Positions 34,701 through 41,600 of a DNA stretch of 64,000 bases are shown one piece after another. The notes under the pieces are model-generated. The model was not told the origin of the DNA. It saw nothing but the letters and a program-made list of their open reading frames with translations, and made no database searches. Made by a program: the position numbers and the translations under genes. The stretch is taken from the NCBI GenBank assembly GCA_016490735.1, contig JAEMWC010000215.1, forward strand, positions 502,001-566,000, given 5' to 3'. Positions within the stretch are counted from its first letter, which is position 1. The number at the start of each line of letters is the position of its first letter. The stretch comes from Pachyseris speciosa. Its lineage: Eukaryota; Cnidaria; Anthozoa; Scleractinia; Pachyseridae.

Positions 34701-37688
34701 ATAAATGAGAGAGAAATAAGCTGCGTACGTAAAGTCGTGATGTCCTTAAATCCACTGAAGCACTATATTCACTAATTCCTTCAGACTGACCAAGTGGCCG
34801 ACGTTGCGGTGTACCCATACCGGAGCTACTGCACTTCAGACCGTGAATCAATGTGGAGAGGCCTGGTGTATGGCTACAAAGGATTTCTCTTGCTGTTCTG
34901 CACCTACCTAGCATGGGAAACTCGCAAAGTTCACATCCCAGCCATGAATGATTCCAAACTCATCGGCTTTGCGGTGTATAATGTGTTTATACCCTGTGCT
35001 ATTGTCATCCCATTGTCCAACGTGCTGAGGAATGACAGTAACGTGGTTTATACCCTAAGTGCCTTACTATGTGTCTTCTGCACCACTATAACACAGTGCC
35101 TTATCTTTGTTCCCAAGGTAAACAAAGAAACACCAACTAAATCTCCTTGTAAAATTAATGAATAATTCATAAGAGTTATGACCAATCTGCAGGTAGTATT
35201 TGAGTCACATGTAAACCTCTCTAAACCCCAATACAAATCAACTGCTGCATTAACTTTTGTTAAAGAGTCCTGCTTGGCTAATTAGTATGCATTGACTTTT
35301 GATACAGATCTTTACTGATTAACAAGACAAACACAATCTATCGTTTCATTGCACAATTACGACGAAATATTAGCGTGGGATCCGTACTTGATGGCCGTTA
35401 CAATGGCTCGCCGAAACTCCCGTTCATATTTTATCTACTACTTATAAAATCCTTCAATTTTTTTTCTCACTTGCATCATTATTCAAAAACATTGCAACAT
35501 CTCTGTCCAGAGTTTCAGAATTAAAGAGTCACATATGCCGGTGACTTCCCTTCCTTCACAGAGTCAGCCATATAATAAAATGTATACTATTTTCAAAAGA
35601 GGTATCGACAAAAATACTTCTTTCAATTAACCGAAATTTGCGTTCTGTGAAACCTTTATTTAAAAATATAATTCACATTGAAGACTGTTTTTGGCTACGC
35701 AATCTTTTTGGCAAAACTAAAAAATTTGGTGATTAGGCGGTATGAATTTGTAACCGTGTCATTGTTAATAATTATAATGCACGATGCTTGTGTCTTCATT
35801 GATTCAGCTTTGCTTTACAGATTGTTGTGATGGTGCGCACAAAAGGAGATCCAAGTGATTATGAAAAAAGTTCCAGTCATAGTGTCACCCTTGACAGTAG
35901 CCGAGTGTCACCAGGGAATACCGAAGATCACAACCCAGTCGGTCAGACAGGTATAGCATAGGCTTCGTCACATAATTAAACATTTGCGTTGCCAAAGATT
36001 CCACTCAGTCTGAAGTAGTCTTGAATTGGAAGGAATATAGGAAAAGCGTCATTAAAGTTCGAATTTAGGTCGAAAGGGCATCACTGAGGATGGTGTCTCG
36101 GACAACTCCAGTTTGCCTGAACATTATAAGGTAGCAAACACATATATCTTACGATGGTAAAATAGTATATATAACTTTCGCGAATACTTCCATCTTTGCA
36201 CTGTTGTAGCTTAAAACCAAATGCACGGGCGCCATATGAACAAGCAAAAACCAAACGTGGCATAGCTTTGTTCAATCTAGGCGCATACTTATCCGCAACA
36301 CAGGATCATATGCTTGGCAGTCACAGCTAAAACATCCTTAGAATTCTTTCACAATTAATTTTAGAGGAGAAGCTCGCGCGTAGCCCCATGGGTAAGAAAA
36401 AATAAGTAAACGCCATCTTGCGCTGAAATTTTGGGTGTGACAGCAGGACAACCAATGAGAATAACACACCTTGCAGATAGTTTGGACTTATTTTGGCACG
36501 GCTTATTTCTTATGGAATATTTCCATTCGCCAGTAAACTGGGAAATCGTTGTTTGTCTTGTCCGCCATTTTGTACGTGTTTTCCTGTAATTTTCGAGGGT
36601 TTGAGGTCAAATCGATCTAGTTATTCCATATAAGGGGTTACCACGGAGATCTCGCTGGTCCACAACATCGAAGGCTCTATCTTTCATGTCACTCTTGTCA
36701 CGCTAGCTGTCGTTTATATTTAAACGATCACTCAGCTACAACTCCGTACGTATTTAATTTATAAGTGTGTTTTTCGGGCCATTTTCTACCTCAGAAGAAC
36801 TCTGCCTGGCATCATAAAGCTGGGTTGGTGGGTAAAGGCAATCCTCCGAAGGAAGACAGAGGTGGGAAGCAATTTCACACCAAGTTAGCCGCCGAAAGGT
36901 TTCGATCGAGTCATGGTGATTCACAAAGTGAAGTTGTGTCCCTAGTCATTCTGTGAGTAGATTCCGGAATTTTGGCGAGTTTTGACTTGTAAATAATGCA
37001 ATCGGTGCAATAGTTTGCCAGCAGGACCGGGCAGCAGGACACGCGGCAGTTATCCAAGTATATCCCATAATTCCATTGGGTCACAAATGCGAACATGTCA
37101 GACCAGTGAGAACAACTGAAAACAAATAGCGCTACCCAGGTCGGGCTAAGGAATTGAGCGGGCAAATTGGAACACATTGCAAGAAGTTGAGTCGAAGTTT
37201 ACTGCCAATATAGACTTTTAGCTTGAAGAGGGATTTTTTGTCTTCAAAACTTCAAAACAAAGTTGCTTATTTTTGGTGTTGTCCTAGAGCGTTTTTTGGT
37301 TTTGCAACAGAATAAACAGTCATATTCAAGGAAAATCGGTACTTTTAATACGTTTACGGAGTGGTAAAGTCTAAGAAACTCATGATTTGGCAATAACAAT
37401 GGCTCATTTCAAACATAGTCCGGGATTTGGAAAAGTTACAGGTTTTCAAAGCACCGGTCTTCAGCGAACGGCAAATTGCAGAGCCGGACAAGAAAGAGTT
37501 AAGGGCCAGTAATAAATAATAAATAAATAAATAAATTATAAATAAATAAATGTGAAGCTTCGCTTTTAGGCTTGGCTAAATATATATTATCATTTTTTTT
37601 TCTGTTTTTGTTTTAGATGGCAAGACCTCCCAACCAGCCTAAACTGGAAATGAATGCTGCATGTGTTCCAGCCAAACTCAGGGTGTAA
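19911..37688 (+). CDS. Metabotropic GABA-B-type receptor-like protein (class C GPCR)
   Basis: Exons 19911-20127, 20438-20575, 21266-21538, 22903-22968, 23740-23928, 25809-26060, 26354-26417, 27567-27650, 32251-32401, 33040-33172, 33525-33629, 34042-34164, 34785-35117, 35821-35950, 36069-36130 and 37617-37688, with a possible start exon at 17561. All joins keep phase. The protein has an extracellular Venus-flytrap (ANF-receptor) domain, seven membrane segments and a short cytoplasmic tail. Hallmarks of GABA-B receptors: YAYDAVWxIAL, FSKTWRVHRIF, TWQLVDPLY and LAWETRKVHIPAMNDSK. About 807 residues, somewhat shorter than the usual 850-960, mostly in the tail. Members couple to Gi/o proteins at the plasma membrane. 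Ligand specificity cannot be read; GABA is inference from the family, and cnidarians have many divergent members. Confidence 0.9.
20438..20575 (+). CDS. GABA-B-like exon: lobe 1, LGPGCS region
   Basis: 138 bp, phase 0 to 0; acceptor TTGCTTTAG, donor GTACAG|GTAAGC. Encodes CRDSDAIHAFTEFIRED and KKIMILGPGCSKSAEPLAK, then YYNLVQ. The GPGCS turn corresponds to the serine-bearing ligand loop of class C receptors. Confidence 0.9.
21266..21538 (+). CDS. GABA-B-like exon: lobe 1 to hinge
   Basis: 273 bp, phase 0 to 0; acceptor TTTTTTTTAAG, donor TTGCAG|GTTTGC. Encodes VAMATANPALSCKRIYPTF, IRTIPPEHLQNKGRVAIMK, FKWGRVAVLRE and VTVSFYESFQVDPELQIEAL. WGRVAVL is the common class C lobe-2 entry strand. 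Confidence 0.9.
21735..21812. repeat. Hairpin repeat in intron
   Basis: AAATATTCACCTCAGTGTCGG and TTCACCTCCACTTCGGTGAA surround AGTGGTGGATATTTATATCC / ACCACT; a palindromic dispersed repeat of about 75 bp. Confidence 0.55.
21890..22255 (-). mobile_element. tRNA-derived SINE (family B)
   Basis: Minus-strand head GGTTAGCCGGCTGTCGATAG, B-box GGTTCAAATCC and GAACCAACACTC, followed by a body sharing GAGGAGAAAGTGCTGCCT with the copy at 48769. The anticodon loop lacks the invariant T, so this is a SINE head and not a tRNA gene. Confidence 0.7.
22903..22968 (+). CDS. GABA-B-like exon: lobe 2, short
   Basis: 66 bp, phase 0 to 0; acceptor TTTGCCAACAG, donor TGCACG|GTAGCC. Encodes QKDLRVIFGIFSEQAARRIM and CT. 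Matches the RVIxGxFxExxARxxxC block of the family. Confidence 0.85.
22989..23001 (+). repeat. Poly-T tract
   Basis: A run of about 20 T residues at 22982-23001, just inside the intron. A longer CTTTTT-rich tract at 22857-22880 precedes the exon acceptor and serves as its polypyrimidine tract. Confidence 0.5.
23419..23590. mobile_element. Near-perfect foldback element
   Basis: Arms of about 65 bp: ACACCATTTTGCTAATGATC at 23419 inverted as GATCATTAGCAAAATGGTGT ending at 23590, with only a few mismatches through GTGGGTAGATCCAGTCC. About 40 bp of spacer. The high arm identity suggests a recent insertion. Confidence 0.8.
23740..23928 (+). CDS. GABA-B-like exon: lobe 2, VVWIL strand
   Basis: 189 bp, phase 0 to 0. 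Acceptor AATATTTAG before 23740 is chosen over two later AGs because it restores SYKKRFYGSKVVWIL, the conserved block of the family. Donor GGAAAG|GTTTGT. Continues MAGNYREKWWTYKDVNC and MMIGTDKQQTVAGK. Confidence 0.85.
24465..24545. repeat. Short inverted repeat (GCCTGCGTGCAG family)
   Basis: AAATAGCAAGCCTGCGTGCA and its inverse TGCACGCAGGCTATTT surround about 30 bp. Related termini bound the MITE at 54514-54730. Confidence 0.6.
24920..25765. mobile_element. Cluster of AGAGCGGTTTTCAATTGAG-type MITEs
   Basis: The central copy, 25340-25623, runs from AGAGCGCTTTTCAAGTGAG to CTCAATTGAAAACCGCTCT. A partial copy at 25624-25765 follows head to tail, a decayed copy is at about 24920-25005, and an unrelated repeat with CATGTTTGA/CCAACATTTCG landmarks lies at 25010-25330. 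All contain CCAAAGCAATTACTCTGGCC-like inner sequence. Confidence 0.75.
25809..26060 (+). CDS. GABA-B-like exon: lobe 2, YAYDAVW block
   Basis: 252 bp, phase 0 to 0; acceptor CGTCTTTCAG, donor ATGTCA|GTAAGT. Encodes TVQELYDEYLMELSKSPYKY, then HVAFAYDAVWTIALTLNRS, the most diagnostic block of the extracellular domain, and KTISFQGMS. Two N-glycosylation sequons, NET and NMT, lie in the middle. Confidence 0.9.
26354..26417 (+). CDS. GABA-B-like exon: end of Venus flytrap
   Basis: 64 bp, phase 0 to 1; acceptor TAATCTTCAG, donor CTTCAAG|GTATTT. Encodes GLVRFYKNSDRLSILNIDQL Q, matching the G.V.F...GDR....I.Q.Q end of the domain. Confidence 0.85.
26805..27430. mobile_element. Two tandem copies of a foldback MITE (about 310 bp each)
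   Basis: Copy 1 is about 26805-27128 and copy 2 about 27129-27430, sharing ATATGACTGGCTCTT, GGTCAAGATGAATCAATTC, GCTACCCGCGAGGTCAAGAT, CGGTCAAGATGGCGGGATAT. Each has a hairpin TTTATGGACCTCGAC / GTCTCGGTCCATAAA. The second ends in an AT microsatellite at 27428-27438. Confidence 0.75.
27567..27650 (+). CDS. GABA-B-like exon: linker before TM1
   Basis: 84 bp, phase 1 to 1; acceptor TTAAATTGCAG, donor TGGGAAG|GTAACA. Encodes EKYKRIGRYCMTKRIIVAQ, then RGQTVSWE and G. Fits the GxYxxIGxY... IxW(E/Q)G linker of GABA-B receptors. Confidence 0.85.
27686..27870. mobile_element. MITE with about 72-bp TIRs
   Basis: ATACACCTTATTCCAAAATG at 27686 is inverted to end at 27870; arms extend through GGCGGCCAATTTATTATTC and TTAATTAGCCCTCTTTGCC. 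Short spacer, no ORF of note. Confidence 0.8.
28036..28440 (+). mobile_element. PIF/Harbinger-type MITE copy
   Basis: Starts GGAGCTTTAGCAACGCGGAC, ends CGTCGTCGCAGCTAAATTAG; the inner landmarks are the same as at 13650 and 31371. Flanked on the right by an inverted half copy at about 28441-28668. Confidence 0.65.
28924..29920 (+). pseudogene. PIF/Harbinger transposase (HARBI1-like, DDE_Tnp_4), decayed
   Basis: Fragments in order: 28924-29331 (FRFYREDIYKLAEQLQLP, TYNGLVCCFGTCIMHVSQ; helical N-terminal part), then 29297-29524 in another frame (LKNCWGSVDGTVRPVCKP, the first catalytic-Asp block, and YNGHKRVNSIKFQAV), then GDPAYPIRAHVQRPY with the second Asp block near 29621, and 29714-29920 (STVRSSVEWIFGDIVNYF). 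Breaks: a frameshift near 29300, an in-frame TGA at 29522-29524 where glycine is expected, and a TAA just before 29700. The order and motifs are those of the family; the gene cannot yield a full transposase as it stands. Confidence 0.85.
30163..30855 (-). CDS. Harbinger accessory Myb/SANT-like DNA-binding protein, intact ORF
   Basis: 230 codons from ATG at 30855 to the stop at 30163. The N-terminus (MAKIKWSLKHDTIFGRELLG) resembles the truncated end of the Myb/SANT-like protein that PIF/Harbinger elements encode beside the transposase. A long charged coiled-coil region and a glutamine-rich C-terminus (a QQQQ run at about residues 198-206) follow. In this superfamily the accessory protein carries the transposase to the nucleus and to the termini. 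The N-terminal trihelix is shorter than usual, so an upstream exon may exist. It is antisense to the transposase, the usual layout. Confidence 0.65.
   Translation of the reverse strand: MAKIKWSLKHDTIFGRELLGWALLGGNIQILNNIKDTQFCVSPKGLIDRLKILERDCKARKREAERGSGISQEYREIDQIMEDYLERRDEEKAKQAKESAEDRNKEDQDKATGEEMRERAMERLAQTKKRNGKDEPRKKRQKSNDIINYLREAAERESQLRQNELEIKRKQEEATMLTQHALLSQLRDQQQLQMRQQQQQQQQFMQMMQMILNSQQAQSQAIIELLRKGQ
31371..31755 (+). mobile_element. PIF/Harbinger-type MITE copy with expanded (GCCGTC)n end
   Basis: Begins GGGGCTTTAGCAACGAGGAC. Same landmarks as the other copies. The right end holds about six GCCGTC hexamers at 31710-31750, an expansion of a terminal motif present once or twice in sister copies. 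Confidence 0.7.
32251..32401 (+). CDS. GABA-B-like exon: TM1
   Basis: 151 bp, phase 1 to 2; acceptor TTCTTTTTAAG, donor GTCAG|GTACGA. Encodes KISIPRYLPKGVVYTMDSL then FAVGIVLAGGFFFFNLYYR, a clear membrane helix, and N V R at the first loop. Confidence 0.9.
33040..33172 (+). CDS. GABA-B-like exon: TM2
   Basis: 133 bp, phase 2 to 0; acceptor TGTGCCCAG, donor TGTCAG|GTATGA. Encodes YIRMSSPNLNNVIILGCVL then IYISGILIGIDG and VCQ. IRxSSPxLNxVIxxGxxLxY is a hallmark of the GABA-B 7TM domain. Confidence 0.9.
33525..33629 (+). CDS. GABA-B-like exon: TM3
   Basis: 105 bp, phase 0 to 0; acceptor CCATTTCAG, donor AGGACG|GTGAGT. Encodes SSAWTASFGFTMAFGALF then SKTWRVHRIFLNKTKRT. AFGxLFSKTWRVHRIF is strongly conserved. 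The first residue after TM2 is usually a cysteine-containing CxxxxW; here the Cys is supplied by VCQ in the preceding exon. Confidence 0.95.
33630..34000. repeat. CTGAAATAGGGTA-type dispersed repeat in intron
   Basis: CTGAAACAGGGTAT / CTGAAATAGGGTA occurs five times between 33706 and 33955, followed by GAAGCGGGCCGCACACGCCC and TTTTTCTGGGAGAACCCCC. Family unknown; ends resemble the fragment at 14475. Confidence 0.5.
34042..34164 (+). CDS. GABA-B-like exon: TM4
   Basis: 123 bp, phase 0 to 0; acceptor TTCTTCCGCAG, donor ACAGAG|GTCTGT. Encodes IIQDYQLIIVVLLLLVVDTL then LLLTWQLVDPLYIAVEKFPT. TWQxVDPL is diagnostic. Confidence 0.95.
34785..35117 (+). CDS. GABA-B-like exon: TM5 to TM7
   Basis: 333 bp, the longest exon, phase 0 to 0; acceptor TTCCTTCAG, donor CCCAAG|GTAAAC. 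Encodes the second extracellular loop (YPYRSYCTSDRESMW with the disulphide Cys), GYKGFLLLFCTYLAWETRKV, MNDSKLIGFAVYNVFIPC, and VYTLSALLCVFCTTITQCL then FVPK. Confidence 0.95.
35821..35950 (+). CDS. GABA-B-like exon: cytoplasmic tail, proximal
   Basis: 130 bp, phase 0 to 1; acceptor TTGCTTTACAG, donor CAGACAG|GTATAG. Encodes IVVMVRTKGDPSDYEKSSSH then SVTLDSSRVSPGNTEDHNP and VGQT. Ser/Thr rich, no heptad pattern. Confidence 0.8.
36069..36130 (+). CDS. GABA-B-like exon: tail, short cassette
   Basis: 62 bp, phase 1 to 0; acceptor CGAATTTAG, donor TATAAG|GTAGCA. Encodes RKGITEDGVSDNSSLPEHYK. If used, the next exon (37617) is read in phase 0 (MARPPNQPKL...); if skipped, 37617 is read in another frame and stops after DGKTSQPA. 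So this cassette decides the C-terminus. Confidence 0.6.
36560..37505 (+). mobile_element. TTAA-type DNA transposon copy 1 (about 0.95 kb)
   Basis: Inverted relative of 51464-53099: shared blocks include CGTGACAAGAGTG, TCAGAAGAACTCTGCCTGGC, CATAAAGCTGGGTTG, TTTTGGCGAGTTTTGACTTG, GGATTTGGAAAAGTTACAGG, and the GACAAGAAAGAGTTAA end. Clean termini are visible only in the other copy. No transposase. Confidence 0.65.
37617..37688 (+). CDS. GABA-B-like terminal exon
   Basis: Acceptor TTTTTGTTTTAG before 37617. Read in phase 0 after the 36069 cassette it encodes MARPPNQPKLEMNAACVPAK then LRV and TAA at 37686-37688. Read directly from 35950 it encodes DGKTSQPA and stops at 37642. A poly(A) signal follows at 37795. 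Confidence 0.65.
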   Translation: MARPPNQPKLEMNAACVPAKLRV

Positions 37689-37794
37689 CTTAAAATTAAC
37701 CAATGGATGAGTTGAAAAGTGATTGTCATTCCTTGCCCTTGTGTTCATGTGCTAACAATACTAACAATATAATGTAAATCATGGATTTGACGAA

Positions 37795-37800
37795 AATAAA
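37795..37800 (+). terminator. Poly(A) signal AATAAA for the receptor gene
   Basis: Canonical AATAAA about 107 bp after the stop codon of the terminal exon. Confidence 0.65.
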
Positions 37801-37974
37801 GTCACATGGGACTTGACCGAAATGGCAGAAATATATAGACACACGATGGGATTAAAAAAAACGGAGGAGGCTGGAAAGGAGATGACCTGAAACTATGCAA
37901 CTTAGGTGCACTGAACCTATCTCAGCGGTCAATTGTTAAAATTTTAACCGTCAAAAGAAATAATGATCCCTCCC

Positions 37975-38160
37975 AATTAGCCAAACCCACGCCCCTCCCC
38001 TCCCCTCCCCTCCCCTCCCCTCCAGTTATCCAAGCCCACCCCTCCCCTCCTCTCCCCCCCCCCCCCCAATTACCCAAGCTCATTCCTCTCCCCTCCCCTC
38101 CCCTCTAATTAGCCAAGCCGACCCTACCCCATTCCCCTCCCCTCTCCTTCCCTTGGGCCG
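37975..38160 (+). repeat. C-rich (CCCCTCCCCT)n low-complexity tract
   Basis: Repeated CCCCTCCCCTCC with AATTAGCCAAGCC-type spacers, four loose units of 40-55 bp. It lies between the two convergent genes. Confidence 0.7.
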
Positions 38161-38348
38161 CCACCACATCTAACTGCAAACTCAATCATTATTACAACAA
38201 TCAAGAGAAAATGCTTATCTTTCCTTGTGCTTCCTTTTTTGGTTGGTTGGTTTGCTCCCTTCTTTCTTTGCTTGTTTGTTTGTTTGCTTGTTTTTTAGAT
38301 TTTCTGAATAACTCCAAGGTTGAACACATGTGCGAAAATTGTCCATGC

Positions 38349-38354
38349 TTTATT
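38349..38354 (-). terminator. Poly(A) signal for the SH3BP2-like gene
   Basis: TTTATT on the plus strand is AATAAA on the minus strand, about 215 bp past the stop of the SH2 exon. Confidence 0.45.
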
Positions 38355-38567
38355 TACATTTCAGCACTAATTTTTCCGATTTATTTTCCTTTTTACATCC
38401 ACAGAAAAAGGATTCCAATCATATCTTGTACATTAACTTGAATCTTTAGCATGCAATTAGACATCATGCTGAGTTGATTTACCTCTTTAAAAGCTTGCGA
38501 GGTAAAGAAAACGCACGCTTGTCTATGAACATGTTAAAATGTACTATTAACAGAATTTTGCCAAACT

Positions 38568-38699
38568 CTACTTCATTTGCACATAGGGATAACGGAGTTT
38601 CCCTTTAGTATTTGGTAACGCGTTGTCATAGTAATAATCCAGTGTTTTTTGGATGCTCTCAAACCGTGGTCCTTTTGTGTCCAAAGCGTACCCGAGACC
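38568..38699 (-). CDS. SH3BP2-like last exon: SH2 C-terminal half
   Basis: 132 bp, acceptor TTTTTCAG before 38699, stop TAG at 38570-38568, phase 0. Encodes GLGYALDTKGPRFESIQKT then LDYYYDNALPNTKGKLRYP and YVQMK. F.SI...LDYYYDN.LP is the standard SH2 helix B. The domain ends four residues before the stop. Confidence 0.9.
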   Translation of the reverse strand, partial: GLGYALDTKGPRFESIQKTLDYYYDNALPNTKGKLRYPYVQMK

Positions 38700-41600
38700 C
38701 TGAAAAATGAAACAGAATAGAGCATAACGTCTGAAAAAGCATTATTCCAGTGACCTATAGCTAACGTATCATAATGACCTTGAGTCCGTGGAAAACCTGG
38801 TCATCGGTTAGTCATCAGAAGAGAGTCTTTACCACCCCGTAACTCACCCCGGATGTGCTCGACACGTGATTTACAGCCCCGAAGTTCACGCTTGTGACAT
38901 AAGCATAAGCGTAAGCGTAACCATAAGCATAAGAAAACGCTAGTGTCCATTGAGGTAAAATAAGCATAAGCATAAGCATAAGAAAAAGAAACATCTTCCT
39001 TTTTCTTGTGCTTATGCTTATGCTTATTTCACAAGTGAGAACCGGTGTGAAATAAGCATAAGCTTAAGCATGAGCGCCATCTTGTTTATCCACCGACGTG
39101 ACTCGCACTGCACATGCGTAAGTCGCTAGTGTGAACATCATTATGCTTATGCTTACGCTTACGCTTGTGCTTATGTCACAAGTGTGAATATCATTATGTT
39201 TATGCTTACGCTTACGCTTGTGCTTATGTCACAGGTGTGAACATCATTATGCTTATGCTTACGCTTACGCTTGTGCTTATCTCACAAGTGTGAACATCAT
39301 TATGCTTACACTTACGCTTGTGCTTATGTCACAAGTGTGAACATCATTATGCTTATGCTTACGCTTACGCTCGTGCTTATGTCACAAGTCTGAACATCAT
39401 TATGCTTATGCTTACGCTTACGCTTGTGCTTATGTCACACTTGTGAACATCATTATGCTTACGCTTACGCTTGTGCTTATGTCACAAGTGTGAACATCAT
39501 TATGCTTATGCTTACGCTTACGCTTATGTCACAGGTGTGAACATCATTATGCTTAAGCTTACGCTTGTGCTTATGTCACAAGTGTGAACATCATTATGCT
39601 TATGCTTACGCTTACGCTTGTGCTTATGTCACAAGTGTGAACATCATTATGTTTATGCTTACGCTTACGCTTGTGCTTATGTCACAAGTGTGAACATCAT
39701 TATGCTTATGCTTACGCTTACGCTTGTGCTTATCTCACAAGTGTGAACATCATTATGCTTACACTTACGCTTACGCTCGTGCTTATGTCACAAGTCTGAA
39801 CATCATTATGCTTATGCTTACGCTTACGCTTGTGCTTATGTCACACTTGTGAACATCATTATGCTTACGCTTACGCTTGTGCTTATGTCACAAGTGTGAA
39901 CATCATTATGCTTATGCTTACGCTTACGCTTATGTCACAGGTGTGAACATCATTATGCTTAAGCTTACGCTTGTGCTTATGTCACAAGTGTGAACATCAT
40001 TATGCTTATGCTTACGCTTACGCTTGTGCTTATGTCACAAGTGTGAACATCATTATGTTTATGCTTACGCTTACGCTTGTGCTTATGTCACAAGTGTGAA
40101 CATCATTATGCTTATGCTTACGCTTACGCTTGTGCTTATCTCACAAGTGTGAACATCATTATGCTTACACTTACGCTTGTGCTTATGTCACAAGTGTGAA
40201 CATCATTATGCTTACACTTACGCTTGTGCTTATGTCACAAGTGTGAACATCATTATGCTTATGCTTACGCTTACGCTCGTGCTTATGTCACAAGTCTGAA
40301 CATCATTATGCTTATACTTACGCTTACGCTTGTGCTTATCTCACAAGTGTGAACATCATTATGCTTACACTTACGCTTGTGCTTATGTCACAAGTGTGAA
40401 CATCATTATGCTTATGCTTACGCTTACGCTTGTGCTTATGTCACAAGTGTGAACATCATTATGCTTATGCTTGCGCTTACGCTTGTGCTTATGTCACAAG
40501 TGTGAACATCATTATGCTTATGCTTACGCTTACGCTTGTGCTTATCTCACAAGTGTGAACATCATTATGCTTACACTTACGCTTGTGCTTATGTCACAAG
40601 TGTGAACATCTTATGCTTACACTTACGCTTGTGCTTATGTCACGAGTGTGAACATCATTATGCTTATGCTTACGCTTACGCTCGTGCTTATGTCACAAGT
40701 CTGAACATCATTATGCTTATGCTTACGCTTACGCTTGTGCTTATCTCACAAGTGTGAACATCATTATGCTTACACTTACGCTTGTGCTTATGTCACAAGT
40801 GTGAACATCATTATGCTTATGCTTACGCTTACGCTTGTGCTTATGTCACACTTGTGAACATCATTATGCTTACGCTTACGCTTGTGCTTATGTCACAAGT
40901 GTGAACATCATTATGCTTATGCTTACGCTTACGCTTATGTCACAGGTGTGAACATTATTATGCTTAAGCTTACGCTTGTGCTTATGTCACAAGTGTGAAC
41001 ATCATTATGCTTATGCTTACGCTTACGCTTGTGCTTATGTCACAAGTGTGAACATCATTATGCTTATGCTTACGCTTACGCTTGTGCTTATGTCACAAGT
41101 GTGAAGATCATTATGCTTACGCTTACGCTTGTGCTTATGTCACAAGTGTGAACATCATTATGCTTATGCTTACGCTTGTGCTTATGTCACAAGTGTGAAC
41201 ATCATTATGCTTACGCTTACGCTTGTGCTTATGTCACAAGTGTGAACATCATTATGCTTATGCTTACGCTTACGCTTGTGCTTATGTCTCAAGTGTGAAC
41301 ATCATTATCGTTATGCTTCCGCTTACGCTTGAGCTTATGTCACAAGTAAGAACATCATTATGCTTACGCTTACGCTTCTGCTTATGTCACAAGTGTGAAC
41401 ATCATTATCCTTATGCTTACACTTACGCTTGTGCTTATGTCACAAGTGTGAACATCATTATGCTTATGCTTACGCTTACGCTTTTGCTTATGTCACAAGT
41501 GTGAACGTCATTATGCTTACGCTTACGCTTGTGCTTATGTCACAAGTGTGAACATCATTATGCTTATGCTTACGCTTACGCTTGTGCTTATGTCACAAGT

